A stretch of DNA of 64,000 bases. Source: Sarocladium kiliense (Eukaryota; Ascomycota; Sordariomycetes; Hypocreales; Sarocladiaceae). The notes under the pieces are model-generated. The model was not told the origin of the DNA, did no database searches, and worked only from the letters and a program-made list of their open reading frames with translations. The stretch is taken from contig JAUZTG010000020.1 in NCBI GenBank assembly GCA_030734395.1, forward strand, positions 1,240,001-1,304,000. Direction: 5' to 3'. A program made the position numbers and the translations under genes. This document shows, in pieces, positions 1 to 12,600 of this stretch (positions are counted from its first letter, which is position 1; each line of letters begins with the position of its first letter).

Positions 1-184
1 CTCCTGACCGTAGACACCGCCCATCCGTCTTGCCACGCCCAGCCTAGAACCTGCGATCAACATGTCATCCACAGCACTAGCTTCAGGTCTGGATCCGGAG
101 GGTGCTGAGAACTCCAAATCTGGACTCTGGGGGAACAAATCTGGGGACCCCGGGTCAAGATCACCGATATACGCACGTGTGAAG
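1..184 (-). CDS. possible 3' or internal exon of an unidentified gene running off the left edge
   Basis: Reading the minus strand from about position 184 to the window edge gives an uninterrupted frame of about 60 codons, with acidic/Pro/Ser-rich text (for example DLDPGSPDLFPQSPDLEF) followed by DDMLIAGSRLGVARRMGG. A possible splice acceptor (…gacgaag) lies just upstream at about 185. A second coding-like minus-strand stretch lies at about 220-330 but ends in a stop. No family is recognised and no start codon is present. An open stretch this long can occur by chance, so this is a weak call resting on amino-acid composition only. Confidence 0.2.
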
Positions 185-3100
185 CAACTTCGTCATCTGG
201 CCCGGAGGTCTGGGACACTAGAGATGGGACTATTGATAATTTTGCATGGGATATCGAGACGAAGGCATTGTGAAGGCCCAGATCTGGTATGCAGGCGCCT
301 TCTCAGCCGGATGCAGGGAGCTCTTAGGGAGGATCCAGTGTCAACGGTTGGACATCCTGTCACCAGGAAACCCTTCTCCTCGCATCCACACACCCACCGC
401 CACTACGGCATCACATGCCGCCCAGCTTCCTGGGCATTATCTGGGTTCAGTTGTAGGACAAGCTTGACGAAGAGGTTACTTTAGTGAACTCAGGAATTCG
501 ATTCATGTACCACCCTTGAGGAACTCTTAGATGACTCAAGAACTTGTTGTGGCTGCCACGAGGTGGTGGTGTCGCTGATACTGAGCCGGTTGTAGACTAC
601 CGTGATACGTGTAAGTGGCCCCCACCCTTCGATCTCCCTTTACAGTAGACCAGTGACTGGGTAGGGGAAGTCTTTCAACTAGCCGTTTGGATGGTCGAGC
701 TCTGCAGTATGCATATGCACCGTTGTGAAGCGAAGTTGTGTTCAGTATGGTTTGTTGAAAATCTCAGCTAGCAAACCACATGGCCAGAACGTGGCTCAAC
801 AGCCAAGACCTCAATTCCCATCCTTTGACTATCAATGAAAGCTCTGCAGGCAGCTTTACAGCCCTTTTGGAATTATCGGGGTCTGGGGGGACACCGAATG
901 TGGTTGCCGGTGAGCAGGGAACACGGGCGTTCTACGGTGAGTTGCATTGCTTGGTCTGGGTGAAGTCTCCCGGCTGTCATGTTTGTTCTGATAATGCCAA
1001 TTTTACGAGACTTCGGTCCAACGGCAGAAGATTGCGAGTGGATGATTATGGTGTCCGGGAGATGCGATGCGATGGTCTTGAGTTGAGCCACTGGTGTTGC
1101 TGAGACTGGCGTCAGTCATCGTGAGACCAGACTCAGAACAACAGCCTACACCTCAACCAAAGGGAATCGCAGCGCCTGCTACTGGACGAAGAAAGATCAA
1201 CAGAAGCTCTAAATTTGAAACTCGCACCGGCTTCGTATTTCCCTGCGGGCAACTGCTGGGGGCGTGCGAAAAAAGAAGCACGCGTACTGGGGTGTGGGTG
1301 GTTGAGACCAAGGGCCGCAATAGGGGATGTCTTCGGAAACAGTTTTCCAGACAATTGCCTGAGCTGGGGAAGCTAGAGACGGATCGAGGTTATAAGTGGA
1401 GGAAGCAGGAGGAAATGCTGGACGTGGATCGCCCCATGTTGGCGGCATGGCATCGTGGGGGAGGGATGGGAAGAGGGTGTGGTGGGGTGGGAGGAGGAGT
1501 GGATTGGGGTAGGGGATGTAGGGGAGTGATTCCGCGGGCGAATCATGGGACGAGAAGCTGGAGTTGTTTGGAAAGGCGAGAGGTTGTCATAGGCCGGAGA
1601 GTGAGTGTGCATATAGGAGGGAAGCGCTGCTATGGACTGTACGTGAACCGTGCTTTGTGGGTTTTGTATGTGAAGGAAGAGGCAAAGTCAGGGGCAAGTC
1701 TGGCGTGTCGGACAATTTCTGAGTTGGATGCCGAGGCCGGGGTCCGGGAACTAGAGAGAGACTGAGGAAGGTCGAGAGTGGTGATGATCATCGTGATTGA
1801 TAGTGATGATGGTGATGACAAGACAAGAGGAGCAGCAGTCGGAGAATGAGGAGGAGGGCAGAGCCACGACCGCGTCGCGAGTCAGGGTGTCGCGTGGGAG
1901 ACGCTGCAGTGGCCTGGAACCGCGGTGGAGCACGACTCGGGTAACAGTTCCCTCACCCAGCGACCAGTGAGCGAAACCTGTCCCTGGCAGACGCAGGTCC
2001 CTTCGCCAGCCTTGCGCCCGCGAATCGGTACCTGGCCCTGCCATTCTTCGCTTCTTCTAATCACTACCATACCTGAACTTGAGTCTTGCCTAGGGGTCGA
2101 TGTTCTGCTTGATCCCGACGTACGTCTCGCAGGTCGAGAACATGCGCCACCAGCAACTAGCTTCCCATCTCATCGTGAAGAATGACCTGTCTTTCATGTC
2201 GTGGTTGCCTGTCTTGACAATGTGCAGGGCCATCAACCCATTCCGTACTGTTGTGCTTAATGCGTCGCCACCCCCGGATTTCCATTTTCCCCGCGTCCAC
2301 TTTTGACACTGAGTGGAAAAGCAGGGCCGCTAATTAGCTCAGGTCCCAGCAGAAAGCACTGGGCGGGCACCGTCGTCGTCTCCATCGTGGGCTGGGGGCA
2401 CTATCGACTCTTTCGCCCCAGCTCTCAGCGGCGCCTTCTCCAGCTTTTTCCCCGTTCCCCAGGTGAATCCATTGACTTGAAATCTTCCGATCCCTCAAGA
2501 CGGGGAAGGGGCAGCGAGACCGGCAAAGGCGGAATGATTCATCCTGGGGGGAAAGAGAGAGAGAGAGGGGAAAAGTTGGGGAATGTGAGGGGATCACAAA
2601 CCACCCACCCCCCGCGTAATGGTAAGCGGTGCATCTATTGAAGACTTGAACAAAAGAAGGTTTCAATGAAGAAGGAGGCTTGCATCACGGGCGCTCGGCT
2701 CGAGACGTCAGAAGCCACACTTATGCACTTCATGAGCCGTGTAGAGTGCGTCACCCATCCTCGCATGAGTCGCGAACCATGGGGTTTTGTGCTTGTCTTG
2801 CTGGGCGTGATTCAACGGCAGTCGACCGGAGAGGGAGGGTGAGTTCATTTGACTAGTATCTGCAAATCAGCCGGGACATGGCGACGATGGAAGTTGCCAG
2901 GGTCCCCGGGGGGATCGCACAGGTGTATCTCAGCCAACGATGGGATATGCACACCCCCCGGCTGCATTATTCCTGTGAAGAAGAAGAACCATCATTGGAT
3001 TGTTCGGCCGCCGTGGCAAAGCAACTTTCAATGCCAATGAGGCATCTTGACCGGTGCGATGCAACACAGCTTGCAGCTCACAGCTCTCCATGTGGTCCGT

Positions 3101-4243
3101 CCTCTCCCGCCGGCGCGTCTTGACTGTGGAGAAGTGTGAAGCGGAAAGGAATGTATTACCTGCGCATCAATAGGGGGATTGACGTACGGGTAGGTACAGG
3201 TAGGTTACAGCGCAGGGCATATGCAAAATGCAGGTCTACGCGGTCGCGGTTGGTGGCTTGCTGGTGGCATTGTTGCGGTACGGAATGCCCGGCACCAGCG
3301 CACGTACCGCTCGGGTCTCTTGCACGCTGCTCAACCAACAGGCTGTCTGTCTGTTAGTTGCAAGTACCGTTGATTGGAGAGAAGAGGAGGCAGAGCAGAA
3401 CCCGAGTTCAAGACTATCACACCGACAAGCCACACTGCTAACCCAACAGTTCAATAACCATCACTAGAAAGAACGTGCCATTTTCCCCGACATCACCCTG
3501 GAAAGGTTTCCCTCTAGTTAGACTATCCTAGTCCCCTCAATTCACAAGCACACACACCCCCGAACACGCAGGCTCCTACGCTAGACTCGCCTCTGGGCGG
3601 ACCCCAACTTTCGAGTTCCAGCTAAGGTGGTTAGTTAGTTTGTTAGTTAGCCAGGCTGGGCTGGGGCTCTCTCTCTCTCTCTTTCTTCTCTCTCGTCTGT
3701 CTTTTTCCCATGAGTGACTTCTGCGCCTCTCCCTGGGGAACTGGAACTAGTACACATGCGTATAGACCAGAACCCCATGTCAGGCCCAGGCCAAATGCCC
3801 GTCCGCCCCCAGAAACTCTCGCTATAGACTCGTCAAGAAGGACAGCGGAGGGGGTTCAAACTCAATACCAACACACCCTTCCCTTTCTTCTCTTGCTATT
3901 GTTGGCCGCTTCTCTCCAACGGGTGCAACGCTCTGCCTGCATCCCCCATTCCCTTGTCGCACGCCTTTTGTTGTACACCCCAGGACCACGCCTCGTTGGT
4001 GGTGGCTTGCTACCCTTTCTACATAAACCTTCGCTCGTCCCCTGGAACGTAGTCTACTGAACGAAGCGATCTGCAATCCCAATTGCTTCTTTCCATTCTT
4101 CTTCCTCTTTTCTCTTCAACCTCTTGGGTTGTGTTGTATACTCCCTTCTTCTCCCCTCTCGTCGAGTATTTCACTTGACGACAACAACACATACACATAC
4201 ACACATCAACAGCACCGTCAGGGGGCTGTCGCCGCCACCCATC
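185..4243. other. intergenic region upstream of the MFS gene, no supported gene
   Basis: Four kilobases without a frame I can assign. The open frames here are short, or low-complexity (the Gly-rich + frame near 1430-1530 is an artefact of G-rich DNA). The last ~600 bases are pyrimidine-rich, with a (CT)8 run at 3667-3682 and a CA-rich tract just before the MFS start. This is typical of the core promoter and 5' leader of a fungal gene. Confidence 0.6.
3667..3682. repeat. (CT)8 microsatellite in the MFS upstream region
   Basis: Eight perfect CT dinucleotides, followed by further imperfect CT-rich sequence. Pyrimidine tracts of this kind are common just upstream of fungal transcription starts. 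The site may belong to the MFS gene's promoter or leader. Confidence 0.8.
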
Positions 4244-6263
4244 ATGAGCGACCACGGGAGTAACGAGAAGGCCGCTCGCGCGCGCCACATTGAGGCCGGT
4301 CCTGAGGATATTCGTCAGGTTCTGGAGATTGATGGACACACCGCAAAGGTGCTTCACGCTGATGGCACTGTTGATCTCATGGACACCGCAGCACTTGGTG
4401 GTGAGCTTGAGGCTATGCCTGCTGGCTACTACCGGAGTCCTCAGTTCATTGGTACCGTGGTGGTGAGTTTCCTATTCTATCTGAGAAGCTGCAGAGTGAA
4501 GTGAGAGCTGACAATGGGGTTCAAGGCACAATGCTTTGCTAGTATCGTCGCCTATCTCGGTTGGGTCCTGCCCGCCAACACCCTGTAAGTCACGATTCCG
4601 TGCTCAACATCAGCCTCATCGAATACTGACCACTCGCCATTGAACAGAATGCTCATCAACGCCGACCTCGGTCCCTCCGTCAACATCGGCTGGGCCGCCA
4701 CTATCTGGACCATGGGCTCCTCCATCGGCTTCCTCCTCGTCGGCCGTCTCTCCGATCTCTTCGGCCGCAAGTGGATGGTCATGTCCACCACCGCCCTCTC
4801 CCTCATCGGCACCATCCTCGGTGGTTTCGCCCAGAACGTCACCATGCTGATCGTCGCCAACGGCTGCAACGGTATCGGAGCCGCTGGCCAGCTTTCTTTC
4901 GGTATCGTCCTCGGAGAGCTCGTCCCGAACAAGATGCGTGGTCCCATCGTTACTCTTGTGTTCCTCAGCTCGCTGCCTTTCGCTGTCTTTGGACCCGTCA
5001 TTGCACGAACTTTTATTGAGAAGACGGAGCCTGGCTGGCGTCTTTCTTACTATATTGGCATCGGCTTGAACGTCGTCACTCTGGTCCTGTACCAGTTCCT
5101 GTACCACCCGCCGACCTTCAAGCAGCTTCACATCGGAAAGACCCGCATGAAGCAGGCTGCTGAGCTCGACTGGATCGGCATCTTCCTCTGGGTTTCCGGC
5201 TGTGTTCTGTTCATCATTGGTCTGTCCTGGGGTGGCACTACCTACCCGTGGAAGAGCGCTGAGGTGCTCTGCACTCTTCTCATTGGCGTTGCCACCATTG
5301 CTGCTTTCTTCACCTACGGTATGTTCGAGTCCTCTCTGCCCCTCCAGCAGCATGTAGCTTACTGATATCTCCACAGAGGGTTTCTTCTGCCGCGTTCAGC
5401 CTCTGATGCCTCCTCGCATGTTCCGCAACTGGGGTTTCAACGGCGTCATCACCGTCGCCACCGTCGCCTCTATGGTCTACTACTCCATGACCGTGTTATG
5501 GCCCACCATCATCGGCTCCGTCTACACCACCGACTCGATGCAGATCGGCTGGGACTCCTCTATCGTCGGCGGTGGTGTTCTTCTCGGCCAGACCCTCGCT
5601 GGTTTCGGTATCTCCTACCTCCCCAAGGTCAAGTGGCAGACTACCACTGCCGCTCTCATCATGCTCGCTTTCGCCTCAGCCCTTGGCTCTCTTGACCGCG
5701 ACCGTAGGGCTGAGACCATCGCCTTCGGTGTCATTGCGACTACTGCCGTCGGTTACATCGAGAACATCAGCTTCCCTGGCGTTACTCTCCTCTGGGGTCC
5801 CCAGGACATCGGTCTCGCAACCGGCATGCTCGGTTCCATCCGCGGTATGGGCGGTGCCGTTGCCCAGGCCCTCTACTCCTCCGTCTACTCCAACCAGCTC
5901 ACCGACAATATGCCCAAGTACGTCATTCCCGCAGCGACCGGAGCTGGCCTCCCTGCCGACTCTCTCCCTGCGCTCTTCGAGGGCTTAACCATCGGTAACT
6001 TCTCTGCCGTCCCGAACATCACCGACAGCGTCATCGCTGCCGTTGGCGACGCCGTCATCAAGGCCAACACCATGTCCTTCCGCGTCGTTTTCTACACCAC
6101 CATCCCCTTCTCGGTGCTGTGCTGTCTTGGGGCGTTGCTTGTTCCTAACATGGAGAAGTACCTCACCCAGAACGTGGCCAAGAGACTGCAGAACAAGGAA
6201 TTCGAGAGACATGATACCCCAGAGGCGAATGTAGTCGCTGAGCAAGCCGAGCAGAAGGTTTAG
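4244..6263 (+). CDS. MFS transporter, TRI12/siderophore-type (DHA) family
   Basis: Plasma-membrane multidrug/siderophore-type major facilitator, 611 aa, in four exons: 4244-4462, 4526-4584, 4648-5318 and 5377-6263. The joins are in frame with GTGAGT, GTAAGT and GTATGT donors. The cytosolic N-terminus (about 70 aa) contains an acidic block ending in AGYYRSPQFIGTV, which leads into the first membrane span. The motif A loop GRLSDLFGRK is at about residues 125-134. A conserved inter-half segment (EGFFCRVQPLMPPRMFRN) falls at the third junction. About 14 hydrophobic segments are expected for this family, and the C-terminus is hydrophilic (about 50 aa). The start is the first in-frame ATG, in a good context (CACCCATCATG). 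The family is named after a trichothecene efflux pump but also contains siderophore and general drug exporters. Nothing nearby suggests a toxin cluster, so the substrate is unknown. Confidence 0.9.
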
Positions 6264-6938
6264 AGAGATGCAGAGACTTAATGGCAAGACATGCGTGATG
6301 TGATTTGGGTTCGGAATGGAGAGATCAGATCTATTCGGGAAGCCTCTGATTTATGGAATGAATTCAACAGACTTGAATTAAACCGCACATGTATATATGC
6401 TTCTGCTACTCAACCGTGATTTGTATACAAGATCCCGTGGATATGGTTTCATGGTTCATCATCCATCCTTCATAGGTAGAGCCGGGCTGTGACTGTGCAG
6501 CCAAGCTCAAGACTCATCGCAGAGTTGGCCCTCAAGTAGTATCGTCAACGCCACGAGTGCTTCGTCTCATCGTTGCGCTTGGCCAAAGGAAGATGCCACC
6601 TCCCTCATGGAGACTCTCGAGGAGTCTAGATGTTACCATCTCCAGACCGCACACGGCACCCTCGGCCAAGTCAATTACCTCCGTCTCACAAATAGATTGG
6701 AACATGTCTCAATGTGTTGACTATGCTGATGATATTTAAACCCCTTTCGAGCTTCCAGCTACTCTATGCCCAAAACTCCGAGCTCGTAAATGTTGTAAAT
6801 CGCTCCTATCATTTGAGGCAAGCACTGCTCGTCTCACCTAGAACCAGAACGCCATATCCCCATCTCAAGTATGTTCAAGAACACCACCTCGTCGCATTAC
6901 TGAAGCAGCCACCCAGGCAAAGAAACACCGCTCCTCGA
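6264..6938. other. intergenic, MFS 3' region converging on the small secreted gene
   Basis: Holds the 3' ends of two convergent genes. I see only short, composition-driven open frames and no RNA gene. Confidence 0.6.
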
Positions 6939-7156
6939 CTATGCTCGGCGCAGCCTGGTTCAAGTCAGCAATGGTCTGAAGTGAAGTAGGCAGTAAGGAC
7001 GACTTACCCGCAGCCTTGTGGCGTTACGACTCCGAATGGGCAGTCGCCATTGATCTTCTCAACGATCATGTCGTCTGAGATGGGTGTGATGACGATGCCG
7101 GCGCTGACGAGCGACGCGGCCATGGAGAGAGCAACAGCGAACAAAGTAGTCTTCAT
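6939..7156 (-). CDS. small secreted protein, 54 aa
   Basis: Predicted secreted peptide of unknown function. Exon 1 is 7156-7008 and exon 2 is 6954-6939, with a stop at 6941-6939. The intron (7007-6955, 53 nt) has a GTAAGT donor, a GCTGAC branch-point match and a CAG acceptor 14 nt beyond it. An earlier AG would make a 32-nt intron, which is too short. The N-terminus MKTTLFAVALSMAASLVSAG is a classical signal peptide with a cleavage site near residue 19-20. The mature peptide is about 34 aa, acidic in its middle, with two cysteines (residues 39 and 49) that could form one disulfide bond. The 5' leader is CA-rich with ACACA directly before the ATG, as in expressed fungal genes. The size and signal peptide fit an effector-like or cell-surface peptide, but no family is recognised. 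The last five residues depend on the acceptor choice. Confidence 0.5.
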
Positions 7157-8230
7157 TGTGTCGGTTCGATATGTTGCTATTGGAAAGCTGTGAGGTTGTG
7201 GGTTCAAGTAAGGTTGAGCTCGGAGATGTTATCGCGGTAGCACGTAGGTTTCTGGAGGTACACTTGCTCAAGTCGTGGAGAGTTGGTCTTTGAGGAAGAA
7301 TTAGAAGAGGATAGAAGATATTCATGCGAAGAAAGAAGGAGAAGAGAAAATCGCATGATGTATGTAGGAGGCAGAGGTCCTGCGACAAGGCCCAGACGGT
7401 GATGTTTCAGGCCTGAAACCGAGCGACCAGGGGGGGCTGGCTGTGGTGAAGGGCCCCCCATGAGTGGTCAAAATTTGGCGTCTCAATGCAAAAGGTGAAT
7501 TCACGTGCTGTGTAATTATGATTGACATTGATTAACTTGAGTGACCACAGTTTGATGGCGCTGAAGTGGTGTTCCGCTCTATGTGCGTCATGACGGATGA
7601 TCTGCGAAGTCGGGCTGTCGTCCGATGTCTGGCCCAACAACATAGCATAATAACAGCCATCTTCTGTTACGGAGCACGGCTCGCATGTCTGAGCACATGA
7701 AATGGCAAGCCATGTCATAACAAACAATGAGAGATGGAAATATGTGCAGGATGACTAGCAACAAGTGTAGCTTCTGCAGAGCTGACTTGACGCGTTGCTA
7801 TGAGGGATCCAGCACCTTCGTATGACCGGCTAAGGATCCCCATCGAAGCGACACCAGATTCGCCGGGCGAGCCTACGCTGATAGAAACATCTGAGAAGCT
7901 CTCTAGCCTTCGAGCAATAACTGAAGCGGGTCGAGGCCCCTTCAGCCTTGGAAGGGCTGGCTGCCGCAGCTTCAGCATACCACCTGGCTATGCACCCAAT
8001 ACTGCATCGCAGAGGAGAAATTTCACTCGTGAGCCATGGGAAAACCCCGCAGTGCTTTTGACAAGTTTGTTCTATTAAGCTTATCATGCCCCCATGTCGT
8101 ACAGTACCTCCAAACACGCAACCGCCCAATGCAGACGCCCTGGATATACAACCAACTTCCCAAAAGTTATGTTCACCCTCTTCGCGTCGTGTCCTATCAT
8201 CTTTCGTCCGAGAGCCATCGAAAGCGTCGG
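7157..8230. other. intergenic, promoter of the small secreted gene and 3' region of the Asterix gene
   Basis: About 1.1 kb with only short frames. The part nearest 7157 is the leader of the secreted-protein gene. No further gene or RNA is recognised. Confidence 0.6.
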
Positions 8231-8858
8231 TTACGCGGCCTTGGCTTTGCCGACGGGGGGCATGAAAAGCGGGAGGTAGTTGACAGCGAGCGCCAGAGCT
8301 GTTCACAACTGTGTTAGCTTGGTCTGGTGGTGGTCTTCACGCAGGCGCAAATAGCAAGGAACTGCGAGGCAGAGATGAATTGAGTTGAGAGGATGGACGT
8401 ACCGGACATGCCGACGGAGAAGATGCCGGAGGTGGCAGCCTTCTTCTTGGAGTCCTCGCTCTCTCCGAGCCAGTTCTGGACACTGAAGACCAGAGCAGCC
8501 CTACAATAGCACATTCCACATCAGCTTCTGCACCAGAGAAAGATTCGCCACGGATTTTGTTTCCCAGGTCGATGTGTCGAATCGGAGGTTCGTCGTCGGA
8601 AGGTCACTTACCATCCCACAAACTTGTTCCTCATGAACATCGCAGCCATGGGCAGCGTCGTCGAGATAGTGCTGCCCATATCAGCCTCGCCTTCCTTCGC
8701 CGGTGGCTCCATGTAAGGAACGACTGTTCAATCGCAATCGCGTAGTTAGTATCGATCTTGTTCATCTTCGAGAGGACAGACAGAAACGAGCGCAAGTCAG
8801 GGGATTGCAACGACGTACCCAGGTCCGGCCGGCGCATGTCCTTCTGCTGAGGTGCCAT
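8231..8858 (-). CDS. Asterix-type PAT-complex subunit (UPF0139/WDR83OS family)
   Basis: Small ER membrane protein of 105 aa in four exons: 8858-8819, 8723-8612, 8500-8403 and 8298-8231. All joins keep the frame. The N-terminus carries the family hallmark D-x-RRP followed by VVPYMEPP. It is followed by a membrane segment (about residues 33-60, MAAMFMRNKFVGWAALVFSV), a charged loop (GESEDSKKKAATSG) and a C-terminal hydrophobic part (FSVGMSALALAVNYLPLF) ending in a MPPV motif. The family is about 100-110 aa. In animals, Asterix pairs with CCDC47 as a chaperone for newly inserted multispanning membrane proteins at the ER translocon. The same role is inferred here. Every intron is short, and the gene is invisible without splicing. 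Confidence 0.85.
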
Positions 8859-9619
8859 TGTCGCTGATTGGAAGCAGTTGTGAAGCGCTCGGAGGGGTCG
8901 ACGGTCGAGAAGGGCGGGTGAGGAGGAGGAGGCGGCGATTGGGATGGAGAGCGTGGGTGAGGAGAGACAGGCGAGGAGCGAGTTGGACCCCCATTCGCAT
9001 CGTGGCGACTCGTTGGAGAATCTGGGGTTCAATCGCGCTAACCCGTTGTGGGTCTTCTCTATGCAGCCGTTGCCATCCATGAGAGCATCAGCAGGTTAAC
9101 TATCTGGAGAAATGTACTGAATTTAAAGTACTGTTCATTCGCTTTAGTCGTAAAGGAAAGATTCAAAGTCATCATTGGTTTCTGTAGCCTCCCAGTCAAC
9201 CAAGACTCGACGCAGCGATTCTTCCACCTTGACTTGGACGAGCCGCTCCATGGCTTTGTTGCTCCTCTCATGTCAAGAGATGTACTCTAGTCTTCCACAT
9301 CGGCTCTGTGTAGTGGGAGTGAAACTCTAGGCTGGTGATACTGAATGGTCTGCGCGAAACATAAGAAGATGCAAGGGGTTGTTTTCTCTGATGACAATGT
9401 GGAGATGTGGGTTAGAGTGAGATGTGTGTTAGCTGCTGCTTGACCCCAGTAACAGGTTATTGGATCCGAGAGAGCCTCATGGTGACCAAACACCAAGTTC
9501 ACCATCCGAACAGATGATAGCTTAACATTACCATGATTCTCCTCCATTTACTTATGCTAGATGTGCTTTTACATGTTGTAGCACTACACTTATGCTCTGG
9601 ACATGTATGCTTCTGAGCG
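8859..9619. other. intergenic between Asterix and the 1050-aa unknown gene
   Basis: Contains the Asterix promoter/leader and the 3' end of the neighbouring minus-strand gene. No frame here looks coding. Confidence 0.6.
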
Positions 9620-12600
9620 CTAAGGGACCCTTATAACAACCGCCCATCCCAAAGCCCCAGCCTCCCTCACTGCACAAGCTAAACATCCCCTTCGCCTCCG
9701 GCTAATCAACGCATTCCATCCATTCTGCGCACATAGCGCTCTCACAAGGATCTCCATATCTGAGCCCATATTCCGTCTTCTTGACTCCAAGTTTTGCGAT
9801 GAGAAGCTGCCTGACCTTTCCAGAACTGGTGATGGGGGTGTGCGTTCAAAGAGAGGTGAAGGTGGCACGTCGAGGATGTTGGTTATGCAGTCGATGACAA
9901 GCACACGGTTGGTGTTGGAGCGAGAGGCGGGTTTGTTGGTTGGTAGGGGAGATGGGAGGAAGTCTTCAAGGAAGTAGTGGCGGCGTTGAAGGAGCTCCGA
10001 AATATGGACGACGTTGTAATTGAAGGATTTGTGAAGTGGGTGACCTGAGTGGTGTTAGGGGCTTGTATCATAGGTCTTGATGGGGCAAAAGCTTACCAGC
10101 TCTGTGTACAGAGCGCGAGGTGTTGCCCAGCATGTCGGAGCCGGAGACGTCAATCTGCTGGATAGTTGGGCTTGTGGGCGATTTGAGGAACCGGACCCGA
10201 GAAGAAGGGGCGCATGGGTGGGCCGTTACAAAGCTAATGTCATATGTCAAGGCAAAGGTGTGCTCCTCCTCTGACTTCCCATTCATCGAAACCGAGAAAG
10301 TTAGAGAGGCCGGGTAAGAAGCCAGCTCTGGAGCGGCACTGCCTTCTGTTGCAGGTGTCGGCATAGGCGTCAACTCGCTCAACGGCGTCGGAAGTACCGA
10401 TTCATAAGACCTGAGAAGTTTAAATGTGCGGAACTCAGTGGTCAGTGATGGCGGCTGCTTCGAATATGAGCCTTCGTGAGGGATGATGAAGTCGGCTGGG
10501 AAAACAGAGTCTTCATCGGCGTCTCCTAAAATGGAGGACTCGCGCTCTATCTTCTTCTTCGCCCAGATTCGTGACTTCCTTCCGAGTTGTGCCGTATCCG
10601 CTATTTCTCGTTAGTTGACGAATCACGATGCCGACGGCATGTGAAACTTACCAGCAACATCTTGAGTGCAAATATTGAGCCAGCCGTCATCTCGGCCCTC
10701 CGGCACAATATCTGTAGAGATCCAGCCCATACTCTCAGAAGCACCGTCGCCAGCCGCCAAGACTCGCCCAACAATGCATGAAGTACTCCAAAAGCTCATG
10801 CCCGAATACACAAAGCCACCACAAAGGTTTGCGAAGGACCCTAGCCGTGCCATAGCTTCTGGGTCATTCTCGAGTAGAGTAGACATAAGAAAGTGACTTA
10901 GCGCTTCGCCAGGAAGTAGTAGCCCAAATACATATGACTTGGATAGCCAGCCAGAGGCGTGAAGCGCAGCAGCCATCTTCCTACGCTGCGCTTGAACGCG
11001 CTCATTCTTCTTGGTGCGGTTTCCGGTGATATCCCATGCCCCGAAGTAGGATTGGCTCGAGTCCATCGTCGTATTTGTGCCGAGAGGTGTCGGGGTAGCT
11101 GGGGTAGCCTTGTCCATAGTGTGCTCAGCGTTAGATGTGATTCTGGACTCATATTGATCAAGACCCGGCCATCGAAGCTTCCTGGCAAAGTGCGTAAGTC
11201 CATCGACCTGCCGATCCCCATGTCGGCCTCTGATTGTGTAATGATAGGGTGGTGACGGCGGCCGTGAAGCATGGTCGTGATAGTATAAGGAGACTTTGCT
11301 GACTAGAGAGGAGAGCCAGCCGCTTGTATGGTGATAATGAGGCTGTTGGGTAAGCGATGAGGTAGTTGCATTTGGTGCCGCCTCCTCCCTGACCACTTGA
11401 ATATTGTCCAGCCAACTTCTGGCGAGCAGTAATGACCACTTGACAGAAGGTGTCGCAGCTCGTTCGAAGCGAACGACGTCAATCTGTCGCAGATGACCAA
11501 GGCCAAATTCCTGTCCTTCCGTCACAGCATCCAGACGGATGAGGAGTTCAGTCGCGACCAAGACCTGCATAAGTAGCCAGAACCTCTCATCTGCGCGTTC
11601 GCATGAGTTGGTGGCATCCGAAATATCTGTGGCATCATCGAGCTCATCTCCGTCCCTGCGACCCCAGAGAATCTGCCCTAGTCGGATTCGCCACTCGACC
11701 AGTGACAGGTCAATCCAAACGTTCGGCATGCCCAGACATTTGAGCAGGCAATCAATCTGGTTAGCAAGGCTGTGATGATCCTGTTTGTCGATCGGAGGCA
11801 CATGTGCCGGCCGCAACAGCGAGTGGAACAGGTCCTTGTAAGTTTCTGCGGAAGACCTCGTCTTGAGATCATTATCTCGATAGAGGTCTCCATTGTGCAT
11901 GAGCCTGTCAAGGACATCAGATTCTGGCAATCTCCGTAGCCAGCCTTTGTCTGAAAGCATGTTTTCCCTAGCTTCGATAATTGCCTTTGCCTTGGTTCCG
12001 ATGCTTCCGAACCCGAACTGCTCCTCGTTCAGCGAGTCTCCGACAGGCAGCTCGAGGGCAGCTTCGAAGCCCATGGTTCCCTTCTCGAGACCTTGCATGC
12101 TCAGCATGTTCGGTCGCTCACGGGTCTTGATGTGAAAATGCGCCTTCCTCTGCTTCTCAGCCTCCCGCTTCTCCGAGTCTCTCCTCACATCTCTGGTGAG
12201 GTGCGGCCATGCCGAGACACCACTCCATGCTTTGTTGTTGATTGGCACCCGGTCAGTCAGATCCCTGACCTCCAGCTCCTCATCAAAGGGAAAAGCTACG
12301 CTGGGCTGGGGTGCTCCAGCGAAGTGGCTCTCGCTGCGACAGAAGAAGTGCGGAGCACCAGAGAAGAGCTTCTCAATATCGTCCTCAGTCAGCGTAGCCA
12401 TGATCTTGTCGAGCTTGAGGACAGGTTTGCCCGTGCGAGACGAGACATTGACGTCCGAGTCCGAGTCCTCACAATTGATGGGTGGCGGAGGAAGCGGCTT
12501 GTTAGGGTCCGGAGGAGAACGCGGGGGAGGCTTGACAGAATGATGGTGGCCAGTCTAATAGAGTGGCGTTGCAACTACGATTAGCCGAGTCTCGGTGGAT

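Noticed and set aside
1094..1765. A 223-codon + frame with a Gly-rich centre
   Set aside because: Driven by G-rich DNA; no domain, and the composition is unlike the real proteins in this window.
4616..5374. A 252-codon minus-strand frame inside the MFS gene
   Set aside because: Acidic low-complexity shadow of the spliced MFS exons.
4244..6263. Assignment of the MFS gene to a trichothecene cluster because of the TRI12 family name
   Set aside because: No terpene synthase, P450 or other pathway gene is in the window; the family name does not prove the substrate.
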